Part shown: piece by piece, positions 1 through 8,147 of the stretch
How positions within the stretch are numbered: the first letter of the stretch is position 1
Layout of the letters: each line of letters opens with the position of its first letter
From: Arthrobacter silviterrae
GTDB lineage: Bacteria; Actinomycetota; Actinomycetes; Actinomycetales; Micrococcaceae
DNA: 57,487 nucleotides
NCBI RefSeq assembly: GCF_011045165.1
Contig: NZ_JAAKZI010000030.1
Location: 1-57,487 of the forward strand
Direction of reading: 5' to 3'
Notes under the pieces: generated by a model
Databases searched by the model: none
The model's input: only the letters and a program-made list of their open reading frames with translations
Told to the model about the DNA's origin: nothing
Made by a program: the position numbers and the translations under genes

Positions 1-162
1 TTCGACCCTTTTCCACTATCAGCACTGCTCGGGAATTCAGGATGGTTGCCCACGGTTCCCCCAATATTGTCCTCCAGGGCCAGCATACGGCCGGTCATGG
101 ACGTGTTCCTGTCGGCATCTTTCCAACTCACCTTGCGCCATCGACAGGGGTACCTCTTTCCC

Positions 163-1480
163 ACGCGGGACCCCCGGGATGGGAGGGATTCCGACGGATC
201 GGCTCCAGCGGAGTTCGTGCAGGTACTTCGCGGCATGTCGTGTGGGTGGGGCTGTCCTTGTCAGATGCCCATGGTTCGCAGTTCGAAACTGTTCGGCACG
301 TGGGCTGTTCCGGCGGTGGCATTCTTGCAGTCCGGTCCGGAGAGGAGGACGTGTCCACCGCCGTCGGCGAGTATCCACAGGTTCATGGCTTTCCCGGGGA
401 TGGGAAGGGTTGGCCACGGGCCGCGGCCGGGGTAGGACAGTTGGAAGATCTGGGGTGTTCCGCTCTTGTCGGGGGCCTGCAGGGTCAGCTGGGTCGTGCT
501 TTTGTACATGGTGCGCTGGCGGATGGTGGGGGTCAGCTGCCGCCATTGTTCCGTGCTGGTCAGGGTTTGCGCGCTGCGGTAGGTGGAGGTGGTCAACCAG
601 AGAAACGCCCCGGCCATGCTTAGCCAGATCGCGTCCGTGAACGCGAAGATGTAGGGCAGGTTCCTTTGAAAACTGTCCAGGCCGACGATCAGGACGTGGG
701 AGGGATCGCTTGGGTCCACACTGGCGGTGACCGTCGTTTGCGGGGCGGGCATCCCGGCACACGTTGAGGCCGGGTCGAAGGTGGCCGTGTGTTGTAGGCC
801 GTGCAGGGTGAACTGCAATCCCAGGCCACAGTGATCCCCCCTGGAGTAGTAAGGGTGTTGGCTGGTGACGACCGCGGGGACACTGATGAACCCGCCCCAA
901 TAGGGCCTGGTGATGGAGCCGAATTCGAACACGGAGCCCAGGAGCACGAGGGTGAATATGGTTGCCGCTATGACGGCACGGCGTTGGAGGCGCCGGCGGA
1001 GGCGGGATCCCGCCCATGCAGGTGCCGCCTGGGGTGGGAGCGCGATGGCCGGCAGCTGCAGCCCATCGGGGAGCTGTAAAGTTTCCGGTTGCATCGTCCC
1101 CCACGTCGTTGGTGTGGATTCAGTTTAGGCCCGGTCGCTGGCAAGGACCTGGCAACACGGTCCGGGGCCGGGGGATGGGAAGGAGGCCAACACTGGCATT
1201 GTCGCGGCTGAGGCTTGGCAGCCAGGGTTGCCGGATGAGATCTGCCCGCCCCCACCAGCCGTTCCGCGTGCAGGGGGCGGGCAGCGATGCGAATGGCTTG
1301 GACCGCTCCATGGTGTGCAGGTCAAGTCCACTAGTCGTGGAGGACTATTTGGTAGAGGTTGTGGTCCTGCCATTCCCCGGCGATTTCCAGGTACCGTGGA
1401 GCCATCCCGATCTGCCGGAAGCCTGCCTTTACCAGCACCCGTTGCGATCCGGCATTGTGCACCAGGGTGCTTGCCTCGAG
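163..1480. repeat. 1.3-kb direct repeat R1, copy A
   Basis: About 1.3 kb here recurs in the same orientation near 26075-27387. It carries the whole two-TM protein gene (261-1094), the spacer after it and the 3' third of the acetyltransferase gene. The ends are near-identical; the middle (about 1150-1260) is more diverged. Copy A is the intact one. Confidence 0.9.
261..1094 (-). CDS. Two-TM membrane protein, unknown function
   Basis: I do not recognise this 277-residue protein. A basic stretch RRRLQRR precedes a hydrophobic segment at about residues 38-58 (starting AVIAATIFTLVLLGS). A cysteine-containing presumably extracytoplasmic loop follows, then a second hydrophobic segment near 155-175 and a polar C-terminal tail ending NSFELRTMGI. 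The topology suggests a membrane-anchored protein with two soluble parts. A second copy at 26176-27007 is frameshifted, so this is the working paralogue. It is monocistronic by spacing, with the acetyltransferase gene upstream on the same strand. Confidence 0.75.
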   Translation of the reverse strand: MQPETLQLPDGLQLPAIALPPQAAPAWAGSRLRRRLQRRAVIAATIFTLVLLGSVFEFGSITRPYWGGFISVPAVVTSQHPYYSRGDHCGLGLQFTLHGLQHTATFDPASTCAGMPAPQTTVTASVDPSDPSHVLIVGLDSFQRNLPYIFAFTDAIWLSMAGAFLWLTTSTYRSAQTLTSTEQWRQLTPTIRQRTMYKSTTQLTLQAPDKSGTPQIFQLSYPGRGPWPTLPIPGKAMNLWILADGGGHVLLSGPDCKNATAGTAHVPNSFELRTMGI

Positions 1481-1873
1481 GCGGTGTAGTCCGAGCCCGT
1501 CCCGTGCCGTTTCCACGATCACCCCGACTGCCGTGGAGGCAAGGCCGCGGCCCGTGTACGTGCTGTCGACCCAGTAGCCCAGCCCCGCACTCTGGAAGGA
1601 GCCGCGCACGATTCCGGCCACGTTGAACCGTCCCACGATGGCATCACCGGCAAACAAACCCAGGGGATACCCGTCCCCGGATTTCATCGCGGCCAGGCGG
1701 TTGGCAATGTCAGCGGCCTGCCACACCTCCGTGTAGTACTCCTCGGGACGCACCGGCTCCCACGGGGCAAGATATTCACAGTTGCGCACATACGCGGCGG
1801 CAAGCGCCGGCGCGTCACTGGGGCGCAGGATGCGCATCCCGATATTTTCACTGAGCTGGCGGGGTTCAAACAC
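1331..1873 (-). CDS. GNAT acetyltransferase, RimJ/RimL type
   Basis: This is a 180-residue single-domain GNAT enzyme predicted to move an acetyl group from acetyl-CoA to an amine, often a protein N-terminus. The N-terminal MRILRPSDAPALAAAYVRN and LAPWEP segment is typical of the RimJ/RimL branch. The acetyl-CoA loop is seen as YTGRGLASTAV (Q/RxxGxA-like), followed by HRLEASTLVHNAGSQRVLVKAGF, a very characteristic RimJ motif. The last 43 residues are duplicated at about 27249-27386 as a truncated remnant. The substrate cannot be told from the sequence. Confidence 0.9.
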   Translation of the reverse strand: MFEPRQLSENIGMRILRPSDAPALAAAYVRNCEYLAPWEPVRPEEYYTEVWQAADIANRLAAMKSGDGYPLGLFAGDAIVGRFNVAGIVRGSFQSAGLGYWVDSTYTGRGLASTAVGVIVETARDGLGLHRLEASTLVHNAGSQRVLVKAGFRQIGMAPRYLEIAGEWQDHNLYQIVLHD

Positions 1874-1975
1874 CCGTCAACAATACGCGCAGACGACTCC
1901 AGCATGTTGCCCGGTGAACATGCCCCAGCGGGACGGGGCTCCGCAAGGCCGTGGGCACGTCTCCAGTCGTGTCGG

Positions 1976-2221
1976 CTAATCGGGCTGCTTCGTCTCACGG
2001 CGGGCGCGATGCATGAGGTTTAAGAAGTAGTCACAGGCCTCGGATTCGGTTGGGAACTCGTGTAAAACATTCCGGGTTCCTCGTTCCGAGTAGTAGATCA
2101 CAAACTTTGACCCCTGCTGTTCGATGTTCAGCGTGTCGTTCCTGTCGCTGCCGTGCAGGGCGTAGCTATCCGGGGCGAATCCTTCCGACGCGAGAACGCC
2201 AGCGAGCTCTGACCTGTCCAT
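1976..2221 (-). CDS. Small Imm59-like immunity protein (tentative)
   Basis: The ATG at 2221 (MDRSELAGVL) gives 81 residues; the open frame runs further upstream but only through another gene remnant. The core SKFVIYYSERGTRN followed by an acidic F-E-A-C-D-Y-F helix resembles the Imm59 family of predicted immunity proteins for polymorphic toxins (known family, my assignment by motif memory). No toxin gene is adjacent. It sits directly after a SUFU-domain remnant, so it probably belongs to an eroded immunity array. Confidence 0.55.
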   Translation of the reverse strand: MDRSELAGVLASEGFAPDSYALHGSDRNDTLNIEQQGSKFVIYYSERGTRNVLHEFPTESEACDYFLNLMHRARRETKQPD

Positions 2222-2256
2222 GCCTACATTATGCAACAGGTGGACCGCTGACCGGT

Positions 2257-2628
2257 TCAGGGCCGATGCAAGGGGGAGCACCATAGGAAATCCACGTGAC
2301 GGTCGCCGACGTGCGCGTTCTCTAGCTCGGGACGGAATGGGTAGGGTACGGACACTAAGAGGTGATCGCGCAGCGCCCCGATCGTCCATGGCTCCCTTAT
2401 GGGAAGTGTATGGCCGACGCGGAGCTTGCCACCACGGTTGTAGGAGGGGGTCATGGCGAGAAGCACGACGGTACGATCGTCGCCGACCGCGGTGCAGATG
2501 ATGAACTCCATCCCGAGGTTCTCAGCCTCGGTTGCAGTCCAGCCGCCGATCGAGTTGTACGTCCAGGGATCCTTTGGCAGCGATGGTTCAACCCCTAAGA
2601 CACGGAAATGTGGATTCTGTTCGAGGAC
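2257..2628 (-). pseudogene. SUFU-domain protein remnant
   Basis: The open frame after the stop near 2630 has no upstream ATG (first ATG at 2511) and ends early after WCSPLHRP. The preserved part reads like the middle of the suppressor-of-fused (SUFU) fold: PWTYNSIGGW, EFIICTA, LRVGHTLPI, HLLVSVPYPF, HVDFLW. SUFU proteins are about 180 residues and often act as immunity proteins in bacteria. Both the N-terminal strand block and the C-terminal helix after the LPI/LPL motif are missing, so I call it a fragment. It could instead be a short intact protein starting at 2511. Confidence 0.45.
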
Positions 2629-2739
2629 CGGACCTGAGCTTCAGGTGAGGGTCTCAATTTGTCGCCCAGCGAAGAACCTCCGCACATGCTGCTAAAGCGC
2701 CCCACGTACGTCATCACATGGGATAAGGTCCGCCATCGG

Positions 2740-3279
2740 CTACACGCAGACCCAGCAGTAAAGACGCTTTGCTGAGGCGTCGGCCCGACGAGCAAGGCGG
2801 GACAAACTCTTTAAGAAGTCGGCAAGATCTTGCGGATCGGCTGCGTTCCCGAACTCCTCCGTCTCCGACCATGGGACTGCGACTTGCTCGAGGACATCGT
2901 CGTCTGCAGCGGCTAGGGCTGACATCAGGGCGCCAGTGAGCGTCAGCACGAGGCGCTCACCTCCGGCCCCGATCGCAACTTCGTGTCCGCTGCGAGGATC
3001 CTGAACAATGTCGTCGTAGGCCTTGCCGGTGATCAGTTCCTCTAAGGTTCCGAGCTGTACAACGGGATCAAGATTTTTCGTAGAAACCGTATCGTAGACG
3101 ACAAGTTCGGGGTCAGTGCCGAACGCCGGTGAAACCGTTGTGCGTTTGCGGCCGAAGATGCCACGCGTCGGCTCGGGCTGCACAATCGTTGCTTGGGAAC
3201 CGGGACCTCCCACGCGATCGATCACTGTTGCGGCTTCCTCGTCAGACCCAGCAGAGAAGTAATCAAATAACACACTCAT
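2740..3279 (-). CDS. Uncharacterised 179-aa protein
   Basis: I chose the start MSVLFDYFSAGSDEEAA at 3279; ATG 3288 is an equally possible start three codons earlier. The protein is acidic, has no signal peptide or TM segment, and contains VVYDTVSTKNLDPVVQLGTLEELITG and a C-terminal helical part with ADPQDLADFLKSLSRLAR. Its start resembles short actinobacterial hypothetical proteins beginning MSVLxDYF. I do not recognise a function. Its position in a run of immunity-type genes suggests, but does not show, a similar role. Confidence 0.65.
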   Translation of the reverse strand: MSVLFDYFSAGSDEEAATVIDRVGGPGSQATIVQPEPTRGIFGRKRTTVSPAFGTDPELVVYDTVSTKNLDPVVQLGTLEELITGKAYDDIVQDPRSGHEVAIGAGGERLVLTLTGALMSALAAADDDVLEQVAVPWSETEEFGNAADPQDLADFLKSLSRLARRADASAKRLYCWVCV

Positions 3280-3561
3280 AAAGGACATTATCCACGACTG
3301 AAGAAATAGCACGTCCGTGGCTTTCCGAGCCGGACCGAACTGCTGCAATGTAAGCAATGCTGGGTTGCTTGCGTACGCGGACCGCCCCACAGTTTCGTAG
3401 TGAGCAGGCACTGCATCGTTGGAAATGATGGCGGAGGTGGAGAGAGGGAATGGCAATATCGGATCGGGTTGCACGGTTGCACTGCCAAAATGAGTCTTTC
3501 GGAGCGGGCAAAGAGAATCGGTCCCGCAGGAGGTTCGGTTTAAGGATGTGGACGGTTCAGT

Positions 3562-3936
3562 TCAATCCGCGCGGCTGGTGAATCGGAGGTAGTAGCCGTC
3601 TGGGTCCGTGACGCGGAAGTCGGTTAGCCCCCATTCCCGCTCTTGCAGGTTCTCCGTGGGAATGATGCCCCGATCGACGATTCTGTCTCGCAGGGCATAC
3701 ACATCATCGACCTCGATCACCATTTCCGTCATCACCGGATGAGCGCGCTGCGCAGGATCGACTGGTTCGGCTTCGCAGACACCGATCCGAACCGTTCCCA
3801 TGCGAATCGACGCATAGCGCGGAGGCCCGTCATTGCGGGCCGTGACGTGAAAGCCTAAACGTTCGTAGAAATCCGTCGTCACATCCACGTCGCCGGGGAA
3901 AATCTCAACCCGCAAAAATGCATCCACGGTTCCCAT
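3562..3936 (-). CDS. VOC family (glyoxalase-like) protein
   Basis: This 124-residue protein is one VOC unit with two beta-alpha-beta-beta-beta motifs. It starts FLRVEIFPGDVDVTTDFYERLGF and ends with the typical WGLTDFRVTDPDGYYLRF. The metal-ligand pattern is incomplete: the terminal strand keeps F-R-V-x-D-P-D-G but the usual final E is R-F. The likely cytosolic role is binding or turnover of a small molecule or drug. The substrate is unknown, and the neighbours do not help. Confidence 0.85.
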   Translation of the reverse strand: MGTVDAFLRVEIFPGDVDVTTDFYERLGFHVTARNDGPPRYASIRMGTVRIGVCEAEPVDPAQRAHPVMTEMVIEVDDVYALRDRIVDRGIIPTENLQEREWGLTDFRVTDPDGYYLRFTSRAD

Positions 3937-4157
3937 CCTGACCTATTGGCGGACGTACGTCGATGGCACCCTCAGCGTCGGGACTTTCATCAGTGGAGGA
4001 ATTCTATGCATAACATGGTGAAGTCCCGCAGGCCCTTCCACGACCGGGCACCATTCCGTGGGACCCCGCCACGTCAGGCGTACATGCATGGGCGATGTGA
4101 AGTCACGGGTGGACGGCCCATTTTCGGTTCTGTTGCCGGCTCTGGGAGAGTGGACCC

Positions 4158-4319
4158 ATGGATATTACTTTGTTGCTCGTCGTCCTGATCCTCGTAGTGC
4201 TGTTCGCCAGCATCAGCGTTGTTGGTGCGTTGCATCGGATTCGCGATGCGAGTGAGAAAGCCCTCGCCTTACTGGAAAATCAGGCCGCCCGGCAGAACAC
4301 GGACGACTCGTCCCGGTAG
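4158..4319 (+). CDS. 53-aa single-TM small protein
   Basis: The ATG at 4158 is preceded by GGGAGAG at suitable spacing. It encodes an N-terminal hydrophobic helix (ITLLLVVLILVVLFASISVVGAL) followed by a charged, probably coiled C-terminus with HRIRDASEKALALLENQ, ending at TAG 4317-4319. The codon usage and ribosome site look real. It is probably a small inner-membrane protein with a cytosolic tail; the function is unknown. Confidence 0.6.
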   Translation: MDITLLLVVLILVVLFASISVVGALHRIRDASEKALALLENQAARQNTDDSSR

Positions 4320-4427
4320 TGGCACGTGGGGGCGTGAAGGCGGGGAAGCGAAGCGTCGATTCGGCCGCCAATGGAAGGGCACAATGACGGGCCGAAGGGA
4401 GTGAATGAGTTGTGGTTGGATGGTGGG

Positions 4428-4850
4428 ATGAATTCGATCTACCGTTTCTCTTCAGATGATGCCGATATCGATCGGGTACAAGTGCATCAGTGGCTCAGCG
4501 AGGAGAGCTACTGGGCGAAGGGAAGGTCCCGTGCAACGCAAGACCGGGCGATTGAAGGATCCCGAAATTTCGGCGTCTATGAGACAGGGACGGGCCGGCA
4601 GCTCGCTTACGCACGTGTAGTCACGGACGGCGTCACCTTTGCCTGGCTTTGCGATGTGTTTGTCGCTGCCGAGGTCCGGGGGCAGGGTATCGGCGTCGCC
4701 CTCATTAACGGGGTAATGGATGTATTCGAGCCGCTGAACTTGAAGCGCATGCTTCTGGCTACGGAGGACGCCCAGGGTCTTTACGCAAAGTTCGGGTTCG
4801 AACCTTTAGCCAGCCCCTCGCGCTGGATGGAAAGACAGCGCAACAATTAG
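4428..4850 (+). CDS. GNAT acetyltransferase
   Basis: From ATG 4428 the protein is 140 residues. TTG 4410 in the same frame has a better-placed AAGGGAG and may be the true start. The acetyl-CoA loop is VRGQGIGVALINGVMD, with the preceding strand WLCDVFVAAEVRG and the C-terminal ATEDAQGLYAKFGFEPL. The N-terminal part (DRVQVHQWLSEESYWAKGRS) matches the small GNAT subfamily with an SYWA motif. Its 3' end overlaps the convergent Nudix gene by 45 bp. Confidence 0.88.
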   Translation: MNSIYRFSSDDADIDRVQVHQWLSEESYWAKGRSRATQDRAIEGSRNFGVYETGTGRQLAYARVVTDGVTFAWLCDVFVAAEVRGQGIGVALINGVMDVFEPLNLKRMLLATEDAQGLYAKFGFEPLASPSRWMERQRNN

Positions 4851-5528
4851 CCCGTCCAAGGTCAAGCGAACGGGACCATCCCGCCTGCGGATATTCCCTG
4901 GCGGTAGCGGCTCCGCCTTGCCACTGGGTTTATCTCCGCCGCGCATCCCGCGTGCCGTGATTGACTCTCCGCCGGGTGCCGGCTGCCAGCCGGCGCTTCG
5001 TTGTAGATGTGGCAGTCCGAGAAGGATGTTGGCAAGGTGGAAGCTTTGCTTGAAGAAGCCTGGCTGGAGGATGTCTTCGACCCGTTCGTGGCGCACTTCG
5101 ATCTCGTCGTTCGCGTCGAGTGATTGTTCCCCGGTACGTTCGCAACCGAGTGCAACAAAGTAATGGATCAGGTTGTCCTGGTTTCCCCAGTTTGCGTAGG
5201 CGCTTCCCACGGCCAACAGCTGTGAGGGGCGGTAACCTGTTTCCTCGAGAAGTTCCCGCTCGGCTGCAGTCGCCGGGTCCTCGCCGGCTTCGATCCCTCC
5301 GCCGGGGAGACCGGGAGCGACCACACCGCCACCGTGGTGATACTCCTCAATGACCAACACCTTCCCATCATTGGTCATGGGGAGGATCGACACCCAGTCG
5401 CTGGCACAAATGACGTAATAGGGGTCGATCACCTGGCCACCACCCCCGGTGCAACGGTCAGCCCGTACGCGGATCCAGCGATCCTCAAGCACGAATCGGC
5501 TTGCTTCCCTCGTCCATTTGCTGATCAT
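4806..5528 (-). CDS. Nudix hydrolase, ADP-ribose/nucleotide-sugar type
   Basis: A 240-residue Nudix protein with a canonical box G-GIEAG-E-DPATAAE-RELLEETGY at about residues 77-99, giving the metal-binding REXXEE. The residues before it (LPMTNDGKVLVIEEYHHGGG, APGLPGG) match the ADP-ribose pyrophosphatase-like subgroup. GGAGG lies just before ATG 5528. The C-terminal ~70 residues (after HLANILLGL) do not look like Nudix sequence and are basic and Pro/Gly-rich. They may be read-through into non-coding DNA after loss of the native stop. Confidence 0.88.
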   Translation of the reverse strand: MISKWTREASRFVLEDRWIRVRADRCTGGGGQVIDPYYVICASDWVSILPMTNDGKVLVIEEYHHGGGVVAPGLPGGGIEAGEDPATAAERELLEETGYRPSQLLAVGSAYANWGNQDNLIHYFVALGCERTGEQSLDANDEIEVRHERVEDILQPGFFKQSFHLANILLGLPHLQRSAGWQPAPGGESITARGMRGGDKPSGKAEPLPPGNIRRRDGPVRLTLDGLIVALSFHPARGAG

Positions 5529-5710
5529 TCAGATCCTCCTGATGCATCGACATGGTGGCTAGAGTGCGTGCCCGCACCATCGATCGGACTGGTGCCTGCA
5601 CCTCGCCCTTTCGGCCACCCGGTGCGGCATGGTGTTTGTCGCCGGACGCGGACAATATTCTGTTTCTGTCCCGCAAGCCCTTCGGCTGGCGGCCCCTGCC
5701 CCTGGGAAGA

Positions 5711-6214
5711 TCAGATATGAGCGGCTAGAACCCTTCGTCCCCGGTCGAGGACATCGGCGATGAGGCGCCGCTCCTCATCGCTGAAATAGGGGCTGTAGTG
5801 TTCGCCATCGGGTGTGACGCTTTCTAGATTATTGCCCCAGAAAAGCTTGTCGTAGCACGTATCCACTTCTGGGGATCGGGGGTCCGGTGTGCGGCCGACA
5901 CTGCGGGCAATATCGTCAAGCAAGTTCCACGCGTTCAAGACCTGAGTGCAAATATCGTCCGAAGCCGGCAGATCCAGCAATCGTTCCAGTCCATCCAAAT
6001 TTTGAACTTCATCGTTGTCCTTTTCCAATCTCAGGCCGTACCGGCCTGCCACTACGGAAAAATCCTCTGGCGCATGGACGACGACGACTCTGCCGTTGTC
6101 GACAAGAACACCATCAGTGTCCCCCTCCACTTCCTGAGTTGCATCATCGGTCTGCCACACCAAACCTAGCGCCTGACCACGAAACTGAACCCAGTGACGG
6201 TACGAGATCTTCAT
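5711..6214 (-). CDS. Uncharacterised 167-aa protein
   Basis: A soluble acidic protein with no signal peptide. It begins MKISYRHWVQFRGQALGLVW, a beta-rich start with GVLVDNGRVVVVHAPEDF, then a helical C-terminal half (DICTQVLNAWNLLDDIARSVG and ERRLIADVLDRGRRVL). No catalytic motif is visible and I do not recognise the family. Size, acidity and its place just downstream of the Rhs-RNase/barstar pair are what one sees in immunity-gene arrays; that reading is inference. Confidence 0.6.
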   Translation of the reverse strand: MKISYRHWVQFRGQALGLVWQTDDATQEVEGDTDGVLVDNGRVVVVHAPEDFSVVAGRYGLRLEKDNDEVQNLDGLERLLDLPASDDICTQVLNAWNLLDDIARSVGRTPDPRSPEVDTCYDKLFWGNNLESVTPDGEHYSPYFSDEERRLIADVLDRGRRVLAAHI

Positions 6215-6479
6215 TCCCGAATCTTACCCACGTATCAACCACATCCCAGCCTTCCGGCGCCCCCGCTGTAGGGCTCCCAGTCCCCAAACCCTACCCGTCC
6301 GGATACAAGGCTATTCCCGCCGGGCTATAGGCCCGGCGGCGCCGCCCTCAACACGACGGAAACCCGCCAGCATCAAGCCGGAGTCGCCGGACCGCCCGGC
6401 GACAATGGCCGCCCCGGACGGGCAGGAACCCCAACCAACCTCAACTCATATTGTCTAAACGACTTTGCAGGCGGCCTGT
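6215..6479. other. 265-bp GC-rich spacer
   Basis: No convincing gene. It contains short inverted repeats around 6318-6345 (CCCGCCGGGCTATAGGCCCGGCGG) that could form a terminator-like hairpin for the barstar transcript. Confidence 0.4.
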
Positions 6480-6983
6480 CTAATCAGCAGAGCAGGGAAC
6501 AATTTTCAGGCCAGCATCTCTCCACGTATTCACGAACTGCTGCCCAACGCCCGGCTGGGTATGGAATACCACGTGAAATGGGATTGCGGGTCTATCCCAC
6601 CATTCACCGCGTTCAATGGGCCGAGCGTAGGTATCGGATGCATCCTTCAAGATTTGAAAAAATATGGACAACGATTCCGGCTCCTGGGACAATATTTCAT
6701 CCGCCCTGCTTATCAACAATACGATCCCATGACCAAATGGAAAGTACTGCATCTCGCTCAAACACTCGTCAAAAGCATTCCAATTGTGTCCGAAATAATA
6801 CGAGAATTGCAAAACGGCAGCGAATTCATCGAACAAGTCCGATATTGTGTGCATTTTCCGGCCCCGTAGCACTCGACAAGACATCCCATCTTCGTCAAGC
6901 TTATATTTCAGCGACCACAACTCGCTGTCCGTTGCTTCCAGAAGCTGGACAGAGAATTCAATATAAACCTTCTTGAAGTCCAT
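6480..6983 (-). CDS. Barstar-family RNase inhibitor (immunity protein)
   Basis: The protein starts MDFKKVYIEF at ATG 6983; GTG 6989 is an alternative. Barstar proteins bind and block barnase-type RNases in the cytosol. The core MHTISDLFDEFAAVLQF, YYFGHNWNAFDECLSEM is the barstar alpha2-loop-alpha3 region, with Glu at the place of barstar Asp39. At 167 residues it is longer than the 90-residue barstar because of a C-terminal extension (REWWDRPAIPFHVVF-like). It starts 8 bp after the stop of the RNase toxin frame at 6992, as expected for a toxin-immunity pair. GC content is lower than that of its surroundings. Confidence 0.85.
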   Translation of the reverse strand: MDFKKVYIEFSVQLLEATDSELWSLKYKLDEDGMSCRVLRGRKMHTISDLFDEFAAVLQFSYYFGHNWNAFDECLSEMQYFPFGHGIVLLISRADEILSQEPESLSIFFQILKDASDTYARPIERGEWWDRPAIPFHVVFHTQPGVGQQFVNTWRDAGLKIVPCSAD

Positions 6984-6991
6984 GAGCACTC

Positions 6992-8147
6992 TTATCTTAT
7001 CGATACGAAACTAAAGTAGTGATCGGACGTAAAGTACGCAGAATGATCACTCCCTGTTATTAGTCGATAATTGCCTCTATCGACTCCTTTGACATCGGGG
7101 TAGATGTCCCATTCCGTATAGGTTACGGTGTCGGCATTCACTATTTTTGGCAACAGTTGATATTTTGGACCTGCATAATTTTTATATGGTTTTTTTACCT
7201 GAATATCCGGGAAACACGCTGTCTTTCTCGTCAACGCGATGAAGGACCCTGAATACTTCTGGTGGAATATGGCCATTTGTCCAAAATTGTTCCTTAATGT
7301 TCTTCCAGGAATCATAGTACGCTTGGTCGGGCTGATCCAGGTGCTTGTCCCAGGGCACAGGTGGGAGGTTTGCCTTGTTTTGGGCGTCGTTTTCTTGTTT
7401 CAGCTTGACGCTGGTTATCGCGGCCGGACATTCGATGCCGCTTGTGAAGAAGCAGGTGACTCCGGCGGCGATCCCTAATATTCCTGTGGTCATGTCGTCT
7501 GCATATGGTGCTTTGCTGGGCCCGTTATATGCGGGACCCGAGATGGCGTTATTGGGCGGTCCTTGACCGTAGGCTTTGTAATCCGTGACATCTCGCGTGA
7601 AGCTTCCACCCGAGCCATCAAGACTACTGTTCCATGTAACAGGTTGGGATGAGGCGTAATAGTTGCTCCATACATCGTTCGGTCGCAGGGGGATGCCTTC
7701 GCTGGGTCCAGCGATTGCAAACCCTGAAGGATCGGAGTTGTTGATGGGGTCGGCGTTGGCGTATTGGTAGGCGGAGAAGTCTTGTTGCTTGACCCGGTTG
7801 AGGATGGGGTCGGGGTCGCGGGCGCCGAGGTGCGTGAGGGTGCTGATGGTGTCGGCGAGGCCGCCGATGTAGCCATTGGCGGCGGAGTAGCCGGCGGGGT
7901 TCGCCCCGTTGGTGCTGATGCCGCAGGTGGCGGCGGGGGCGGTGGTGTAGGCGCCGGTGGCGGTTTGGGTGGCGCCCCGGTTGAGGCCATAGGCGTCCGT
8001 GTAGCGAGTGACTGATGTGGTGGTTGTCGCTGGTTGCAGGATGGTTTGTGTCGTGTCGACGCCGTCACTGATGATGACGGCAAGTTTTACTGTTCCGGCG
8101 GCAGCGGTGCGCTGGGCAATGGTTTTTCCGGCGAAGCTGTAGGTGCA
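6992..8147 (-). pseudogene. Displaced Rhs C-terminal tip with barnase/T1-type RNase
   Basis: The frame 8147-7182 carries the end of an Rhs core (GYIGGLADTISTLTHLGARDPDPILNRVKQQDFSAYQYANADPINNSDPSG) followed by a variable tip. It runs into a stop after an A7 run (T7 at 7190-7196 on the plus strand). In the next frame the protein goes on as a guanyl-specific RNase: YTEWD (catalytic Glu), RGNYRLITGSD (Arg), AYFTSDHYFSF (His). Removing one A restores GKKPYKNYAGPKYQLLPK and one continuous protein. The 5' Rhs core is missing; the sequence joins the 3' part of an S51 peptidase gene at about 8147. The barstar gene follows. Confidence 0.85.

Noticed and set aside
6360-6440. Collagen-like Gly-X-Y run (GVAGPPGDNGRPGRAGTP) in one plus-strand frame
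   Set aside because: Only six triplets, no start codon or ribosome site, and the frame runs into the antisense of the barstar gene.
7490-8083. Long Pro/Thr/Ser-rich minus-strand frame overlapping the Rhs fragment
   Set aside because: It is the alternative frame of the Rhs coding sequence; the Rhs frame matches known Rhs core residues.
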